Shown here: piece after piece, positions 11,607 to 22,694 of the stretch
Layout of the letters: every line of letters begins with the position of its first letter
How positions within the stretch are numbered: position 1 is the stretch's first letter
Source: Desarmillaria ectypa
Lineage: Eukaryota > Basidiomycota > Agaricomycetes > Agaricales > Physalacriaceae
Assembly: GCA_030407005.1 (NCBI GenBank)
Contig: JAUDYN010000007.1
Location: 2,914,001-2,978,000 of the forward strand
Reading direction: 5' to 3'
DNA length: 64,000 nt
Notes under the pieces: model-generated
What the model saw: the letters and a program-made list of their open reading frames with translations, nothing else
Database searches by the model: none
What the model was told of the DNA's origin: nothing
Program-made: the position numbers and the translations under genes

Positions 11607-13818
11607 ATGTCTGAAGAGATGCCCACTTCCTGGAAATCGCTGGCATCCTCTGCATCTAGTCGCTTAAAAGGATACATCGCGCAGAAGGACCTCCGGACTC
11701 GGAATATTAACCTTCAACGGCGACTTGGCGTAGATACCGAGAACGGGCAATCTTGGAAGGAGTGGGCTGGCCAGAAGATCAGCAATAAACTGTTATCGAA
11801 CGGCAGCCCAGGTATAGAGAAGATTGCTCTGTTCCCTGGATGGGCGGCGAGGAGATATCTATCCGACAACCATGAGAACGAAGGTGCGAATTCGTATTCT
11901 TCTTCTTTCGGGCACTGATTAAATTACTGGACACTGTTCAGGTCCATTCGAAGTTGACGTCTACATCTCGGGATTTGCTTCCGTTCATAGGTCGCAGGAA
12001 CAAGCAAGTCGGTCTCAGAAAGCCTTTATAAGTCTAGCAAAAAGTGCGGTCAACGCTCTTGCCTGCCTTTCTTGTTGACGGTATCATTAGGTTTTGCCTC
12101 ATTGCCTAAGCTAGACTCAGAAGGTGTGACAGAGGGCTCGTTAGGCCTATCCAGCTCTTCTACGGAAGAATTGCTGGGCACCATCAAGCTACCACCTCGG
12201 CCACAAGAAATCACGGAGGATTTTGAAGTAGAGGCACTCGAGAGACAATTTCAACATCTCAATCAGAGCCAGTCTTCTGTAGATATCTCGTGTCTGCCCT
12301 CACGGTCTTCCGCATACGACGCACAACCTCTCGCTGACCGTGACTCCATAACGAAGCTATCGGGCGACCTTCGCAAGTTTCACGCCAATTTGGAAGCTAG
12401 GCTGCAGCCTTTCTGGTCCTCGGTTCTTCCCGGCCGATTAGTGAACATCTGCCTCTTTCCAAAACCTCTTAATGTAGTGGATGATCCAACGAGCAACGGT
12501 CCTATCGCATCCCATGACATTTCTACGGCGGCAGATGGAAGTTTTCAAATACGGTTCACCGTCAGATGGGAAGATATGTGTCAGCACCCCGGCGCGCTTC
12601 ATATAGCGTTCGGGGAATCTAACATCGAACATGAGCTCATAGTTGCAGCTCGACTTTTACCACCACCGTCATCCCCTAGTACCTCTCCAGATATGGATTT
12701 TGTCGTCCCAAAACCTGTCTTGCCGATATTAACTGCTAGAATCCCTTTGACCCACAGCCCTATACGTGTTATATCGGACATCGATGATACCATCAAACAT
12801 TCGGACGTGCCTGGAGGTGCCCGCAGTGTTTTCCGCAACGTTTTTGTCAAGGATCTGGACGACCTTGTTATCCCTGGAATGGGACAGTGGTATACTAGGA
12901 TGTGGAATAAAGGTGTTCGCTTCCATTACGTGGTACGCATCTACCTACTCGTATGACACCAATGCTCAAAACGCCTCTCTTGCAGTCAAATGGCCCTTTT
13001 GAGTTGTTACCTGTTCTGGGAGATTTTCTTAACATCGCCTACCTACCTCCAGGTATGAGATTATAGTTCTTCTCGGAATGGAATGCTGATTAACCTCAGG
13101 ATCGATAAAACTCAAGTCCTACGCAGGCCGGTCCTTATTCAGTGGCTTACTATCGGCTCCCGCTGCACGTAAACGCAACGCAATTATGGACATTCTAGAT
13201 TCATTTCCCCACTCTCGCTTTATACTCATTGGCGACACCGGCGAGCAAGATATGGAGCTCTATGCAGAGTGAGTATCTCCCAAGAGAGTGAGCATCGGAG
13301 TTAATGGTTACCCTACTTCTAGATTTGCCAGTCAAAGGCCTGAACAGATTCTGGCTGTCTTCATACGACATGCGCATAATGGAGAACCGCTCGAAGATCC
13401 AACGGGATCACACCCTACCGGAGACATCGAGTTGCGCTCTGCGCCCCCAGCGTACGGCTCCGAGTCAGGAACTATGCGTGCTTCTCGGCGTTCGACTTCG
13501 GGAACGTTCCCTATGACGTACGCCGTTCGAACACCTACAACTCCCCACAAAGATTCGAGTCAGCCTAATAGCGACTACTTTGCGCACCCTTTAACTGACG
13601 AACCGGATTCGACCACTGAGAAAGAGCCGTCGGAATCGTACTTCTCGTCAAATCCCCAGACGCCTTCTATGCCTTCTCGTCTGACGGAGGTGGAGAGGAA
13701 GAAAATAGAGCTGCAGATGCGCGTTTATAGTGCGAGAGCGATGATCCCGAAACATATACCTTTTCGCGTATTCAGATCTCCGGAGGATTGTCTGGAGATA
13801 CATCAGGTTTTGTCATAG
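11607..13818 (+). CDS. APP1: App1-type phosphatidate phosphatase
   Basis: Mg2+-dependent phosphatidate phosphatase that dephosphorylates phosphatidic acid to diacylglycerol; yeast App1 acts at cortical actin patches in endocytosis. ATG 11607 (MSEEMPTSWKSLASSASSRL). I read six exons, about 650 residues, introns near 11882-11941, 12044-12091, 12932-12986, 13052-13098 and 13269-13320. The HAD-type catalytic motif is intact: VISDIDDTIKHSDVPGG (DxDDT at about 12777-12791). It is followed by GMGQWYTRMWNKGVRFHYV, then across an intron SNGPFELLPVLGDFL, SIKLKSYAGRSLFSGLL and FILIGDTGEQDMELYA, the conserved C-terminal catalytic block. The long tail is rich in Ser, Pro and Thr with PSTP/PPAY-like runs, plausible SH3 or WW partner sites as in yeast App1 (inference). 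Stop 13816-13818. Confidence 0.92.
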
Positions 13819-14194
13819 TTGTATGTCATGGGTGGTTTGTTTTGTATCGTATATTATCTTTCATTATTTCATGGTTGGATTGGGTTAACGTGCGTCACCG
13901 TGTTGGCAGGGCGCTTGGATTTAACGCTATGGATGGGATAGGAGCCTTCTCCGTTACGACGCCGTCGTCCCCGAGCTGCTTATGTGCCTAGGCCATTTTC
14001 TGTAAGGGACGAGCCTATAATTTGAACCTGAAGAATTGATTACTAGGCCATAGCTATGCATCGTAGATTGTGGACAAATTCGAGACTCCAATTCACCCGT
14101 ACTAGTGGACAGTATTAGTAGTTTCGCGTGGGGCAAAGCATAAGATCCCTGTAAGTCAACTTGGAGGTACCGATCACTTCAATTTTCAGAGATG
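13819..14194. other. App1 3' flank up to duplication boundary
   Basis: No gene seen. The last bases (AGATG at 14190-14194) directly precede sequence matching the LINE tail and recur at the far end of the inserted copy. Confidence 0.5.
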
Positions 14195-14930
14195 GTGAAA
14201 ACACATTGTAAATTAGTACAGAGGGACCGTCCTCCACAAGGAAAATATATCATGCACAAATCGGGTCGTAGATTTTAAAAGGCCATCCAAGAGTCGGTGG
14301 ACAAGAATTTCGGACGAACCCATTCCAAGATAGGAGGAGTGGACGGTATCAAGGAAGGGCGAACGACAGTAAGAGGCGGTGTCGTGAGGATATAAAAAGA
14401 GAATGTGTAATACATCCTCAATGCCATCGTGACACATCCTACATAGACGCCGTTATTGTATCGACGATCTCGTCTTTCCACATTGACTCCACCGCTGTAG
14501 GGCGCTGTAGGGAATGTTGCCGAGCCAGTTCCTTTTGTCCAAGGTCTACAAAGCTCTGCAAGCATCGATGGCGCAGGGGGCGACTTTGGATGGGGACTAG
14601 CGTTCTGAGAAGAGTCGTACGAAGTATCGAAAGGCGAGGACAAGCCTACGATAGCGTATTCGAGTAAATTCGGTCTCTGAGAACAGGATTGCTGCTATGG
14701 AGCGGTTATGTACATGTATCAGCCCACGGATGAAAGCAATCTGAACATTTTCGAGGTGTCGGAGAGTCGCAGGGATGACGACAACTTGCGTGCCATAGGT
14801 GATGACAGAGTCGATGCAGGTACCATGAACAGATATATCAGTACGCGGGTGAACATTATTGCTTAGGTATCGTTCCATTGCCAACCCGTAGGGCTTTCTT
14901 CGCGAGTTGTATTGAGTGAGAGCGAAAGAT
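14195..14930 (-). mobile_element. non-LTR retrotransposon (LINE) relic, C-terminal RT region, left copy
   Basis: Degenerate 3' end of a LINE. On the minus strand it reads LENVQIAFIRGLIHVHNRSI and AILFSETEFTRIRYRRLVLA, typical of the region after the reverse-transcriptase domain in basidiomycete LINEs. It then reads RMCHDGIEDVLHILFLYPHD, the zinc-binding tail, ending at 14213. It is interrupted by frame breaks. Compared with the copy at 46155-47081 it keeps about 190 bp near 14742-14930 that the other lacks, but has lost about 180 bp near 14450. The element stops abruptly at 14195 inside its 3' tail. The missing tail is found at 20569-20750, on the far side of the inserted block. Confidence 0.8.
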
Positions 14931-15335
14931 GTCCATTGTGGTAGAGCAAAAGGCTATTAGACCTAGGAAGCGCGTGTTGTCAGTCCAATCGGAAAAGAGC
15001 TAAACTCTAAGATGTCCATAGGAAATGCCAGAACCCTCTTGTTAGGAATACAAAGCAATGAAGGATACGACATAGCTTTATGCTATTTACTGCAAATTGT
15101 AATATGCAAGTTCAACCCACTCGCCTTGCTTGGCGTACTCTCGAAATTGTTCGGATATTGTTACTTATTCCACAAAGTGTTGAATTATATACGAGAGTAT
15201 ACCTAGACTAGACAAAAAGCGAAACATCGACGATATCAATAGGTACTCATTGGAAAGTAAGCCTTTGGCTGCGTCAACTTGGTGAAAATGAAACATTGTC
15301 ATAAAAATTGTGACCTAAAGCGGGTTTATTTCTTT
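14931..15335. repeat. spacer between LINE and NTPase gene, left copy
   Basis: No gene. It matches 45759-46154 in inverted orientation. Where I compared them base by base, most differences are C/T or G/A transitions. Confidence 0.6.
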
Positions 15336-18300
15336 TTACAGTGAATTCCATCGGTCAATGGCCGCCTCGAGTGCATGAACTACATCCTGTCTCGTCTTCA
15401 GGTCCTTCTCTTCTGGCACATTACGTTGCTCCGAGGGAAGCGACTGCTCATATAGCCGATGAAGCTGCAGCTGAAGCTTCAGCATGCTCATTGATATGCG
15501 GCTTGAGTCTTCAAGATCTTTCTTGTCGACAATGAAGTCAAAATTTTTATAATCGATGTGTGAATCGTTGTTCTGTGCATTGACTTTGATGAGCTGCTCC
15601 ATGTGAGATCGCTTGATGAGTTGAGCCCAGAGTTTACTTCCTGGCATAATGTTGTCCAGAATTGGGCCAACCCAATCCCAGTTGATGGCAGCAAGAGGTG
15701 TAGTAGTTGTTTTGAATGAAGATGCATTCAAGCATTGAATGCTGTGAAAGGCAGAGAAGATACAGAGCACCCCAATGGCATGATGAGATGCCAAGTCTGA
15801 TGACAGGACCTTATCAACTTTATCCGGAAGAGCATCAAGTGCCTTTAGGAATTGTTGGGATGCTGCTGGAAGTCCATCTACCTCTGCTCCCTAAGTCATT
15901 GATAAGAAGCCTGTTAATGATAATCAAGATAGAGACTCACACTGCTGTTTCTATAAACATTTTCTGGGATGACTGACTGCACTGCACTGACAAGATCTCC
16001 ATTGACAATTGTCTTGTCATTCTCTCGAACTTTTGTCTGGCCCAATAGCCAAAAATGTTTACCGCTATCCAACTTCACCAGACAGACAAGATCAGGCCCA
16101 GCTCTTGTGATTGGATAGCAGATGGAATATGGTGCTCCCTGGAATGTGAGCCACTGCAGAAGCTGTGAAGCACTGTCAAGATAGCTGCCTGCTTGGGGAA
16201 TATTTCTAGAGGAATAGGAATATGGGATGGTGTGATATCTCTGTGTTGTGTGATCAAAATGACTGGGAACAACAATCTGAGCCTTCTCATAGGTCCAAGA
16301 TGGTAAGACTGCATTTTCTGGAATGTAAAAATCTAGAACCTGATTGAGAGGAAGGCCAGATTGTAGAGCTCGGAACACAGCATATGCAGAGAACACTTCA
16401 GAGAGATTGTGTTTCAGGGAGATATCAAATGCCTTCTCCATGATATGAGTGTGGAGATATCCTGGCTCATTCTTCTCCAGCCAAGTGATAATAGCCGTTA
16501 ACACAAGTGGCTCATCCGTATGCACACTCCTGGTTATATCCATAAATCTGGAGATTCCAAGCTCGACCAATATAGAATTTTCCACTGGAAGTACAGGTAG
16601 TGGTGTTCCTATTAGCAAACAAGCTGGAAGATTTTCTTTGAGTTTTGAAAACACTCCTAGAGATAGTTAATAACTGAGAGGCCAACAAGATAGAGAAGAA
16701 GCATACCCAATTTTGAAAGACGCTTAACATCAATTCCACGAGATATTTTTGCCTCAATAAAGATATTAGGAGACAATGGTGGCTCTGCTTTAATAAGATC
16801 CTCAGCATCTCCAGGTTCAAATTCATCATCACAGAAGAATTTGATATAGGAATTGAGCACAGCATGTGGGGAGCGGAACCCTGATATAAGCAACAGTTCA
16901 ATAAGGGTAGCCGTGAAGCAAAATCTAAGGACAATCACAGTAAGAAATAATAATGGTATGTAGTTATAATCACAAACCTTCCTCTTGTCCATGTAAAGAC
17001 ACGTGCAAGAAAGTCTGAGAGGCCACCCTGCAAAGCAGGTGGAACAAACTTTCTAATATATGCAGCCTGGCTATCAGCATCTTCAAAAGATCCCATCTCA
17101 GAATGTTGCTCAAACTTTGGTTCACCACCCAGCTTTAATGCCTTTGACCCACTATTTTCCTGAATAATCTGCAGATTTGTGCCTGTCCCTGATAGGAACA
17201 AAAACCAATTATGAAGTGCAAGAGACTTGTGAAGGCATTCAGTGAGTGGTCTCAGGAGGGATCGAGAGGATCTTGATGAATGAGAATGGAATGCGTTAGG
17301 GGCCTGTGTAGCAGGTGCTTGTGCTTCATCTACAATGCAGCACAATTGACGTGAAGAAGTGGATAAGGGGAAAGTCTGGGCCAACAGATTCTTGACATCC
17401 TCGAGAGACTGCCTTAGACTGCGTTCCAAGTAATCATCGGTGGAATCTTTAAGGAGATTGATAATCCCACAAAATATATCCAGCCGAAAGATTTTCGTCT
17501 GATGGATTTGGATTTTTAGCCATGCCAATCGTAGGTTGTCCTCAGAGGAGCCTGGTTGACTCAGATTCAAGTTTAGGAAGTGGGTAAAAACAAATGTGCG
17601 TGCCAGTAGAACTTTAAGGTACTGTCGGCAGGCAATGGCCTCATTTGAATCGAAATCCTCCATGGAGACAGGGTCAGAATTGAAGCCATCATTCTCCTGT
17701 ATCCTGGAAAGAGCCTGTTCAAGGTCTGTTGAACCCAGCTCGTATGAGTCGCGGGTCCCAACAAAGTAGAAACCCCAGTACCGCGCCAACCCTTCCAGAA
17801 GGAGCCGCGACTTCCCAGAACCTGAGGTGTTGATAAGGACGCTACAATGAATAACGTCAGACAGGAGTACAACCGTGATTGCAGTTGTTGCCTTACATAG
17901 ACTTGTTGTGAACATTGAACAATGACTTCAGGTGCTTATCGAACACTTCCTTATTGTAGCAACCCAGCTCGTGCAACAGCAGGCTCGGATGGCCAAGGAC
18001 CTGAGGCAGACAGAGCCTCCTAAAAAAATCACCATGTTCGCCACTGTCACTCGGTCCATCCCATCGCGGGAGATCTTTGTCACCGGTAATCACGTCGAGC
18101 ATCGTTTGACTAAACTTTGACAAATAATTCTGTATGGCGGTCGTTATCACATCGTCCGGCTGCTTAATCGTTGGTGACCCCGTCCTTTCTATGGCATCTA
18201 CGGAAATGATTAGCGCAAGAATCCCAAAGAGAACGGGAACAATTACACATCAGCACCAAATTCTCCCTGTTTAAATAGACATTAGAAATGGGCCATACAA

Positions 18301-18719
18301 TGAACGCAGGCTTGAACAGACCATTTTGGATTCTCAGAAGATCCGATAGCAATAACATCTTTGTATACCGTCTCTGCATGTGAAGGGTTCTGCAAAAGAT
18401 CGAGGTCTTCGATGGGTTTGTACGGCCATTTAGGGTGGCGTTTCTTGTACTGGGTAGCTGCTTGGACTATGATGTAGGCCATCATCCCCAACAGCACCTC
18501 TTTTTCAACTCCGCTCTGTAGAAGGAAATGAATGCCAGGGAATGCCTGGTCGTCGCTGAAAAGTTGTCGAATTTCCAGGCGAACACTTGAGTCGTGTTCT
18601 TCGGTAGAGGCAGAAGCAGTGGAAGCAACGTCCATTCTGGCGTGTTTTGGAGAGGTCGAGGCAACCAGGGTACCACTGCCACCTCGCTTCAAGGCGTTCA
18701 AAGGGTCGGTATTGTCCAT
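15336..18719 (-). CDS. P-loop NTPase with PD-(D/E)XK-like C-terminus (CRN/RHS-like), left copy
   Basis: Inverted copy of the gene at 42375-45758, with the same six-exon layout. ATG 18719-18717, stop 15338-15336. Walker A is NTSGSGKS, the Walker B-like motif is CCIVDEAQ, and LFLSGTGT could be a sensor strand. The later exons encode FTWTRGRFCFTATLIELLL and a C-terminal AGPDLV...LLGQTKVR pattern resembling a PD-(D/E)XK nuclease core with Q for E. Exons 2-5 appear identical to the other copy in all reading frames. Exon 1 carries a cluster of replacements (for example LFSDDQAFPGIHFLLQSGV against IFINDKPFSAFHVLLQRGF) and exon 6 has about eight. Splice sites and frame look intact. The first intron uses a GTATGG donor in both copies. 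Confidence 0.8.
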
Positions 18720-18852
18720 CAGGACGGAGGTGGCGAACTCAGAACGCAACACAGTAACGATTAAACAGGATATGAAAGGCGTATATTGAACAGTTACGAC
18801 AGAGAAAGAGTTGGGAAAGAGGAGACGTATTTTGATTAGTCAGCATGCACAG

Positions 18853-18920
18853 AGATCTGATTATCGGTTACTCAACGTTCCCTTCGGACTATGAGAGTGC
18901 CCCCGAGGACGATGGTGTTT
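18853..18920. other. junction sequence joining NTPase 5' flank to POL1 5' region
   Basis: To the left, sequence matches the NTPase upstream region (counterpart about 42242). To the right, from TGGATGACTGGGCAG, it matches POL1 exon 2 (counterpart about 52201). These 68 bp match neither side at the right locus and I could not place them elsewhere in the window. They include an in-frame stop upstream of the POL1 remnant. Confidence 0.6.
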
Positions 18921-20568
18921 GGATGACTGGGCAGAAGCGGAAGCATACGACTCGGACGAAGACATAGAGCCAGACGGAAAAGGTGCGTGGATTGCTTTGC
19001 GTTCAGTGTTTCGCGTTTGACGCGTGTCTGTACAGCGAAAAAGAAATCGTCCAAGCCGGATACCAAGAAAACCAAAGCTAGACGACTCCCACCATCACCG
19101 ACTCCCATTGCACCAACAATCAGTGCATACCGGCCGAAGGTCTCGAAAGATGAAGAGGACAAGTTCATGGCTTCTCTTTTGGGGGACATGGACGCGGAGC
19201 TCATCCTAGTCATGGACTTCAATTCCTTGTATCCCAGTATCATTCAAGAGTACAACATCGATTTCACTACTGTTGATTCAATTGATAACGAGCATGAGGT
19301 TTGCTTATGCTTTCTTTTACTCCTTGTATTGCTGGCTGACATGCGGCCCTCTGTAGAACGAAGAAGAGCATATCCTGGATCCACCTGGTTCTTCGGTACC
19401 CCAGGGTGTTCTCCCTCGGCTCATTGCCACCCTCGTCAACAGACGGCGACAAGTCAAATCTCTTATGAAGGACAAAACTGCGACGCCTGCGCAGCTGCTC
19501 CAGGTAACATCAGCTTCTGCGTTTTGATTGACTATCTCATTCTGACACATTTGTTTCTAGTATGATATCAAACAGCAGGCCCTCAAGCTTACAGCTAATA
19601 GTATGTACGGCTGTCTAGGCTTCGAGTATTCGAGGTTCTATGCTCGTCCTTTGGCCGCCTTAACAACGTTCAAGGGACGGGAAATTCTGACGCATACGAA
19701 GGAATTGGCAGAGAGCATGCAGCTTGATGTCTGTCTTTGATTCGATCTTTTTCTTATGGTTGACTTAATCTGACAATGTTCAGGTCGTTTACGGTGATAC
19801 TGATTCAGTCTTTGTGAACTCTAACGTCACCGAACTATCGGAAGCGCTGAAAATTGCCGCTGAATTCAAGAAAGCCGTTAATGACCGATACAAGCTGTTG
19901 GAGATCGATTTAGATGGCATATTCCAGCGACTACTGCTTTTACAAAAGAAGAAGTATGCAGCTATCAAGGTCGAGGATGGGACTAGGACATCGACAGAAG
20001 TGAAGGGCCTCGATATGAAGCGTCGAGAGTACTGTGCGCTTTCAAAGAACGTTTCGCAGTAAGTGATGTCATTTCTGTGGCTCGTGCTCAAGCTCATGGT
20101 AATTTTAGGTACGTATTAGAACAAATTCTATCCGGAGAAGCTACCGAAGTCGTTGTGGAACAAATACATGAATATTTGACGACCATCGGGAAGAATGTCA
20201 GGGAGGGCAAGGTCAAACTCGACGATTTTATCATTTTTAAGGTTCGTACTGTGCCTTTCTCGCATCAAGTGCCTCTAACCAATACTCCACAGCGGCTTGG
20301 TAAAAATCCGGAAGAATACCCGAAAGTTCATGGTCTACCACATGTTCAGGTCGCTTTGAAAATGAAGGCGAGGGGAGGGTCGGCAAGGGCAGGAGATGTA
20401 ATCCCTTACATTTTCTGCCTAGCCGAAGGGGAAGAGTCGGTGAAGACTGGCCAGGCGGATCGTGCCAGGCATCCCGACGAACTTCGAAAGGCAGGATCGG
20501 AGCTCAAAATAGGTGAGTTGTGAGCACACTGACGCCTATATGTTATTGACATTTCCAGATTATGAACA
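18921..20568 (+). pseudogene. DNA polymerase alpha (POL1) remnant, internally deleted
   Basis: A partial copy of POL1 from 47223-52462. It begins in exon 2 ([16 protein letters not shown]), without the start codon, and continues [17 protein letters not shown] to SLLGDMDAE. There a deletion matching 49522-51919 (2,398 bp) removes the exonuclease-side half and fuses the stub, in frame, to [18 protein letters not shown]. The palm then follows with motif A DFNSLYPS, motif [10 protein letters not shown] and motif C YGDTDS, through to [15 protein letters not shown]. It ends just after the next splice acceptor at DYE, where a second deletion (about 1.07 kb; 47082-48153) removes the zinc-finger end and joins LINE tail. 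Apart from the stub, the remnant looks identical to functional POL1 in every frame I compared. It is probably not translated. Confidence 0.85.
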
Positions 20569-20750
20569 TTTGTTTTATTAATTGTCGGTGCTCCTGAACG
20601 GAAATGTAACGGCATCCGTACTACATGTGGCTATCTACGAAGTGCACTTTACTGTTAATGAAGCCATGGAGATGTCTAGCTGCTATAGGACCGAACCAAT
20701 CCTATGCTGCCCCGTCACAAGTACTCCTCGCAGCCTCGGCAATAGGATAG
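20569..20750 (-). mobile_element. LINE 3' tail fragment
   Basis: Matches the reverse complement of about 46901-47081, the 3' tail of the right-hand LINE, with scattered mostly transition differences. It completes the tail missing from the element at 14195 and marks the right edge of the inserted block. Confidence 0.75.
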
Positions 20751-21145
20751 ATGATACAAGCTCAGACGTTCAGGAACCTAATACAGGGATGTCTTGGTAC
20801 TGATGTGTCCATGTGAGTCCAAGCATGAATACAAACAAGCGGTCTCCGCCGCCAAAGTGACCCTTCATTCCAGCCTACATACACAGTACGAAAGCAAAAT
20901 ACTGATACAATAGATGCCAATTCCATGATATTCTTCCAACCAAGCCATATATAAAGCATAGTGTTTGTATGTCGATGCATAAGAATAGAGAGCGTAGCGA
21001 GTGTCGTCAATGATAAATTAAGCAATCATTCGGTCAGAGACTCGATGGTAATAAGATAAGGGAGAAAAGGGAAGAGGGGTCGAAAGTTGAGACGGTTGCA
21101 CCAGAGTCTAGTTCGTGATTAGGAACGAGAGGTAAGGGTCAGCCT
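20751..21145. other. intergenic region
   Basis: Unique sequence between the duplication edge and the 3' end of the next gene. No gene seen. Confidence 0.5.
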
Positions 21146-22694
21146 CTACAGTCCCCGATTTCTCAGAACTCGAACTCGGGCTTGCTCCATGGACTCCCGA
21201 AGCAGTGGACTCTCCGACACTTGAGAGTCATCACCAAACTTGAAGCTACTGGGAGTCGACACGAACCCAGCACCAGCACCAGCACCAGCACCAGCGTCTC
21301 TCGATTGAGATTTCGATCCAGCAATCGGGATTGGCTGCGAACCGAGGTCAAATCGGGACGTACGAGGGGATGCAGAAGGGGGTGCAGATGAGTAGGACGG
21401 TGGTGCGACGATGTCACGAGGCCGTCGTTTTCGTGGAGAGGCAGATCTTCGTAATGTACGTGGAGCGTCGTCTTCTTCCCAGTCGTCATTGCCATCATCC
21501 ACTTCGTCCGCTGGATCTTCGCTCATAACGACAACCTCTCTGCCAAGTGCCTTTTTGCCTTCCTCAATGAGCTTGGAAAGTTTGTCGCCGATCCAATCCA
21601 TCTATGGGCGAAGTTAGACAAGGTCAAAGCTTGATCAGAGTAGTCATACCTGATCCTCTACACTGTCTTCCGGAGGAGGACGATGCGAAGTGGAAGGGAA
21701 GATTGGAGTGGGCTGTGGAGGGGGAGATGTGTATGTGCTGGCCCGTAGTCGTGCTCGACGAAGGCTCTGCGTCCGTTTGACGGAGCCAACTGCATGCCGT
21801 TTACGTCGTGGGGTGGAAGGCATGACATTGAGGGCCTTGGGTTCTTCAACAGGTTCTTCTGGTGCAGACGACCATTCACCCTGTTGATAAGGGGGTGGTG
21901 GTGGAAGTAGTCGTGCTGGCTCCTTGCCACGGTCTCGCCACCTGCGAGGCCACCTTAGCTGCGTTTGACGATGAATGAAATAAACTCACAATCGGTAGAC
22001 GGTGATTCCAACAGCGGTCCCTATCAATGCAGCACTGAGAGCAGTCGAGACAATAGTGCCAGCAAGGCCACGACGGCGTTTTGCAGGTGGCGGAAGTTCT
22101 ACATGGATAACAAAAACAAGAGAGGGCATTAGCACAAGGCCTGGTAAACAACGAACGTGAGAGTGATGAGGAAGATGTACCAGGGGTGCTCGCCATCATA
22201 TATCCAACCACAGCATGCAACATACACGATGTGGCATGGGACAGAAGCTGAACTGAAGGCAGCCCTTGATTGCGGCAAGGCAAACACATGCAATGAAACA
22301 GAGACAGACTGAACTGGAGGATAACGGATAACACACCTGCCGACATCGCTTCAATCTCATGAAACTCGTCCTGGGTCAGCTCCGCCATGTCTCGGTATTT
22401 TGAAGGAGTGTCAAGATATCCGCTTGATGATGCCAGAGTGGTGGTAGAGAGGCTCGGCTCGGCAAAAGAGGGCTCCCACCCTCTCTTCCGCAATACTTGA
22501 GGAACTGGCGATGATGACCGCATCGGTGGGCGCTGTCTATGGACGCTCTTTCCATCATTGAAACCTTGTTCCGGTGCTGAGTTTGACTGATCAGGAATAG
22601 AGACACTGGAAGATGATGGAGCGGCGGCCTGGACAGAAAATGGATTGGTTATTCCTGGGACGGATAGCTTGAATGTAAAGGGAAACATGGACAT
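21146..22694 (-). CDS. hypothetical single-membrane-segment protein
   Basis: Function not recognised. ATG 22694 gives the N-terminus MSMFPFTFKLSVPGITNPF, followed by a Ser/Pro-rich region and DELTQDEFHEIEAMSA-type acidic residues. After introns of about 240 bp (near 22340-22100) and about 46 bp (near 21990-21945) comes a basic KRRRG. It leads into one hydrophobic helix, GLAGTIVSTALSAALIGTAV, then YRLWRDRGKEPARL. A Pro-rich linker and a last exon starting MDWIGDKLSKLIEEGKKALG follow. The tail has an acidic patch, an alternating Ala-Gly run (near 21272-21295) and ends RVLRNRGL at 21146. It is probably anchored in an organelle membrane with both sides exposed to solvent (inference). Confidence 0.7.
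21262..21297. repeat. short (CCAGCA)n hexamer run inside coding exon
   Basis: Tandem CCAGCA units encode an alternating Gly-Ala run in the last exon of the membrane protein on the minus strand; likely length-variable. Confidence 0.6.

Larger units (their letters stand above)
14195..20750. repeat. inverted, circularly permuted duplicate of 42.24-52.20 kb
   Basis: The block holds, left to right, LINE 3' region (-), NTPase gene (-), about 68 bp of extra sequence, deleted POL1 (+) and the rest of the LINE tail (-). The right locus has NTPase (+), LINE (+), POL1 (-). Reverse-complementing the left block gives LINE tail, POL1, NTPase, LINE body, a rotation of the right-hand order. The two outer ends correspond to neighbouring bases near 46,900-46,901. 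Length check: 9,960 bp source minus deletions of 2,398 and 1,072 bp plus 68 bp predicts 6,558 bp, and the block is about 6,555 bp. Confidence 0.85.

Noticed and set aside
18987..19565. Continuous frame beginning [10 protein letters not shown]
   Set aside because: It reads through a POL1 intron at its start and another at its end; only the middle is true POL1 exon.
20569..20750. Apparent separate ORF after the POL1 remnant (start near 20582)
   Set aside because: The sequence is LINE 3' tail in reverse orientation, also present near 46901-47081.
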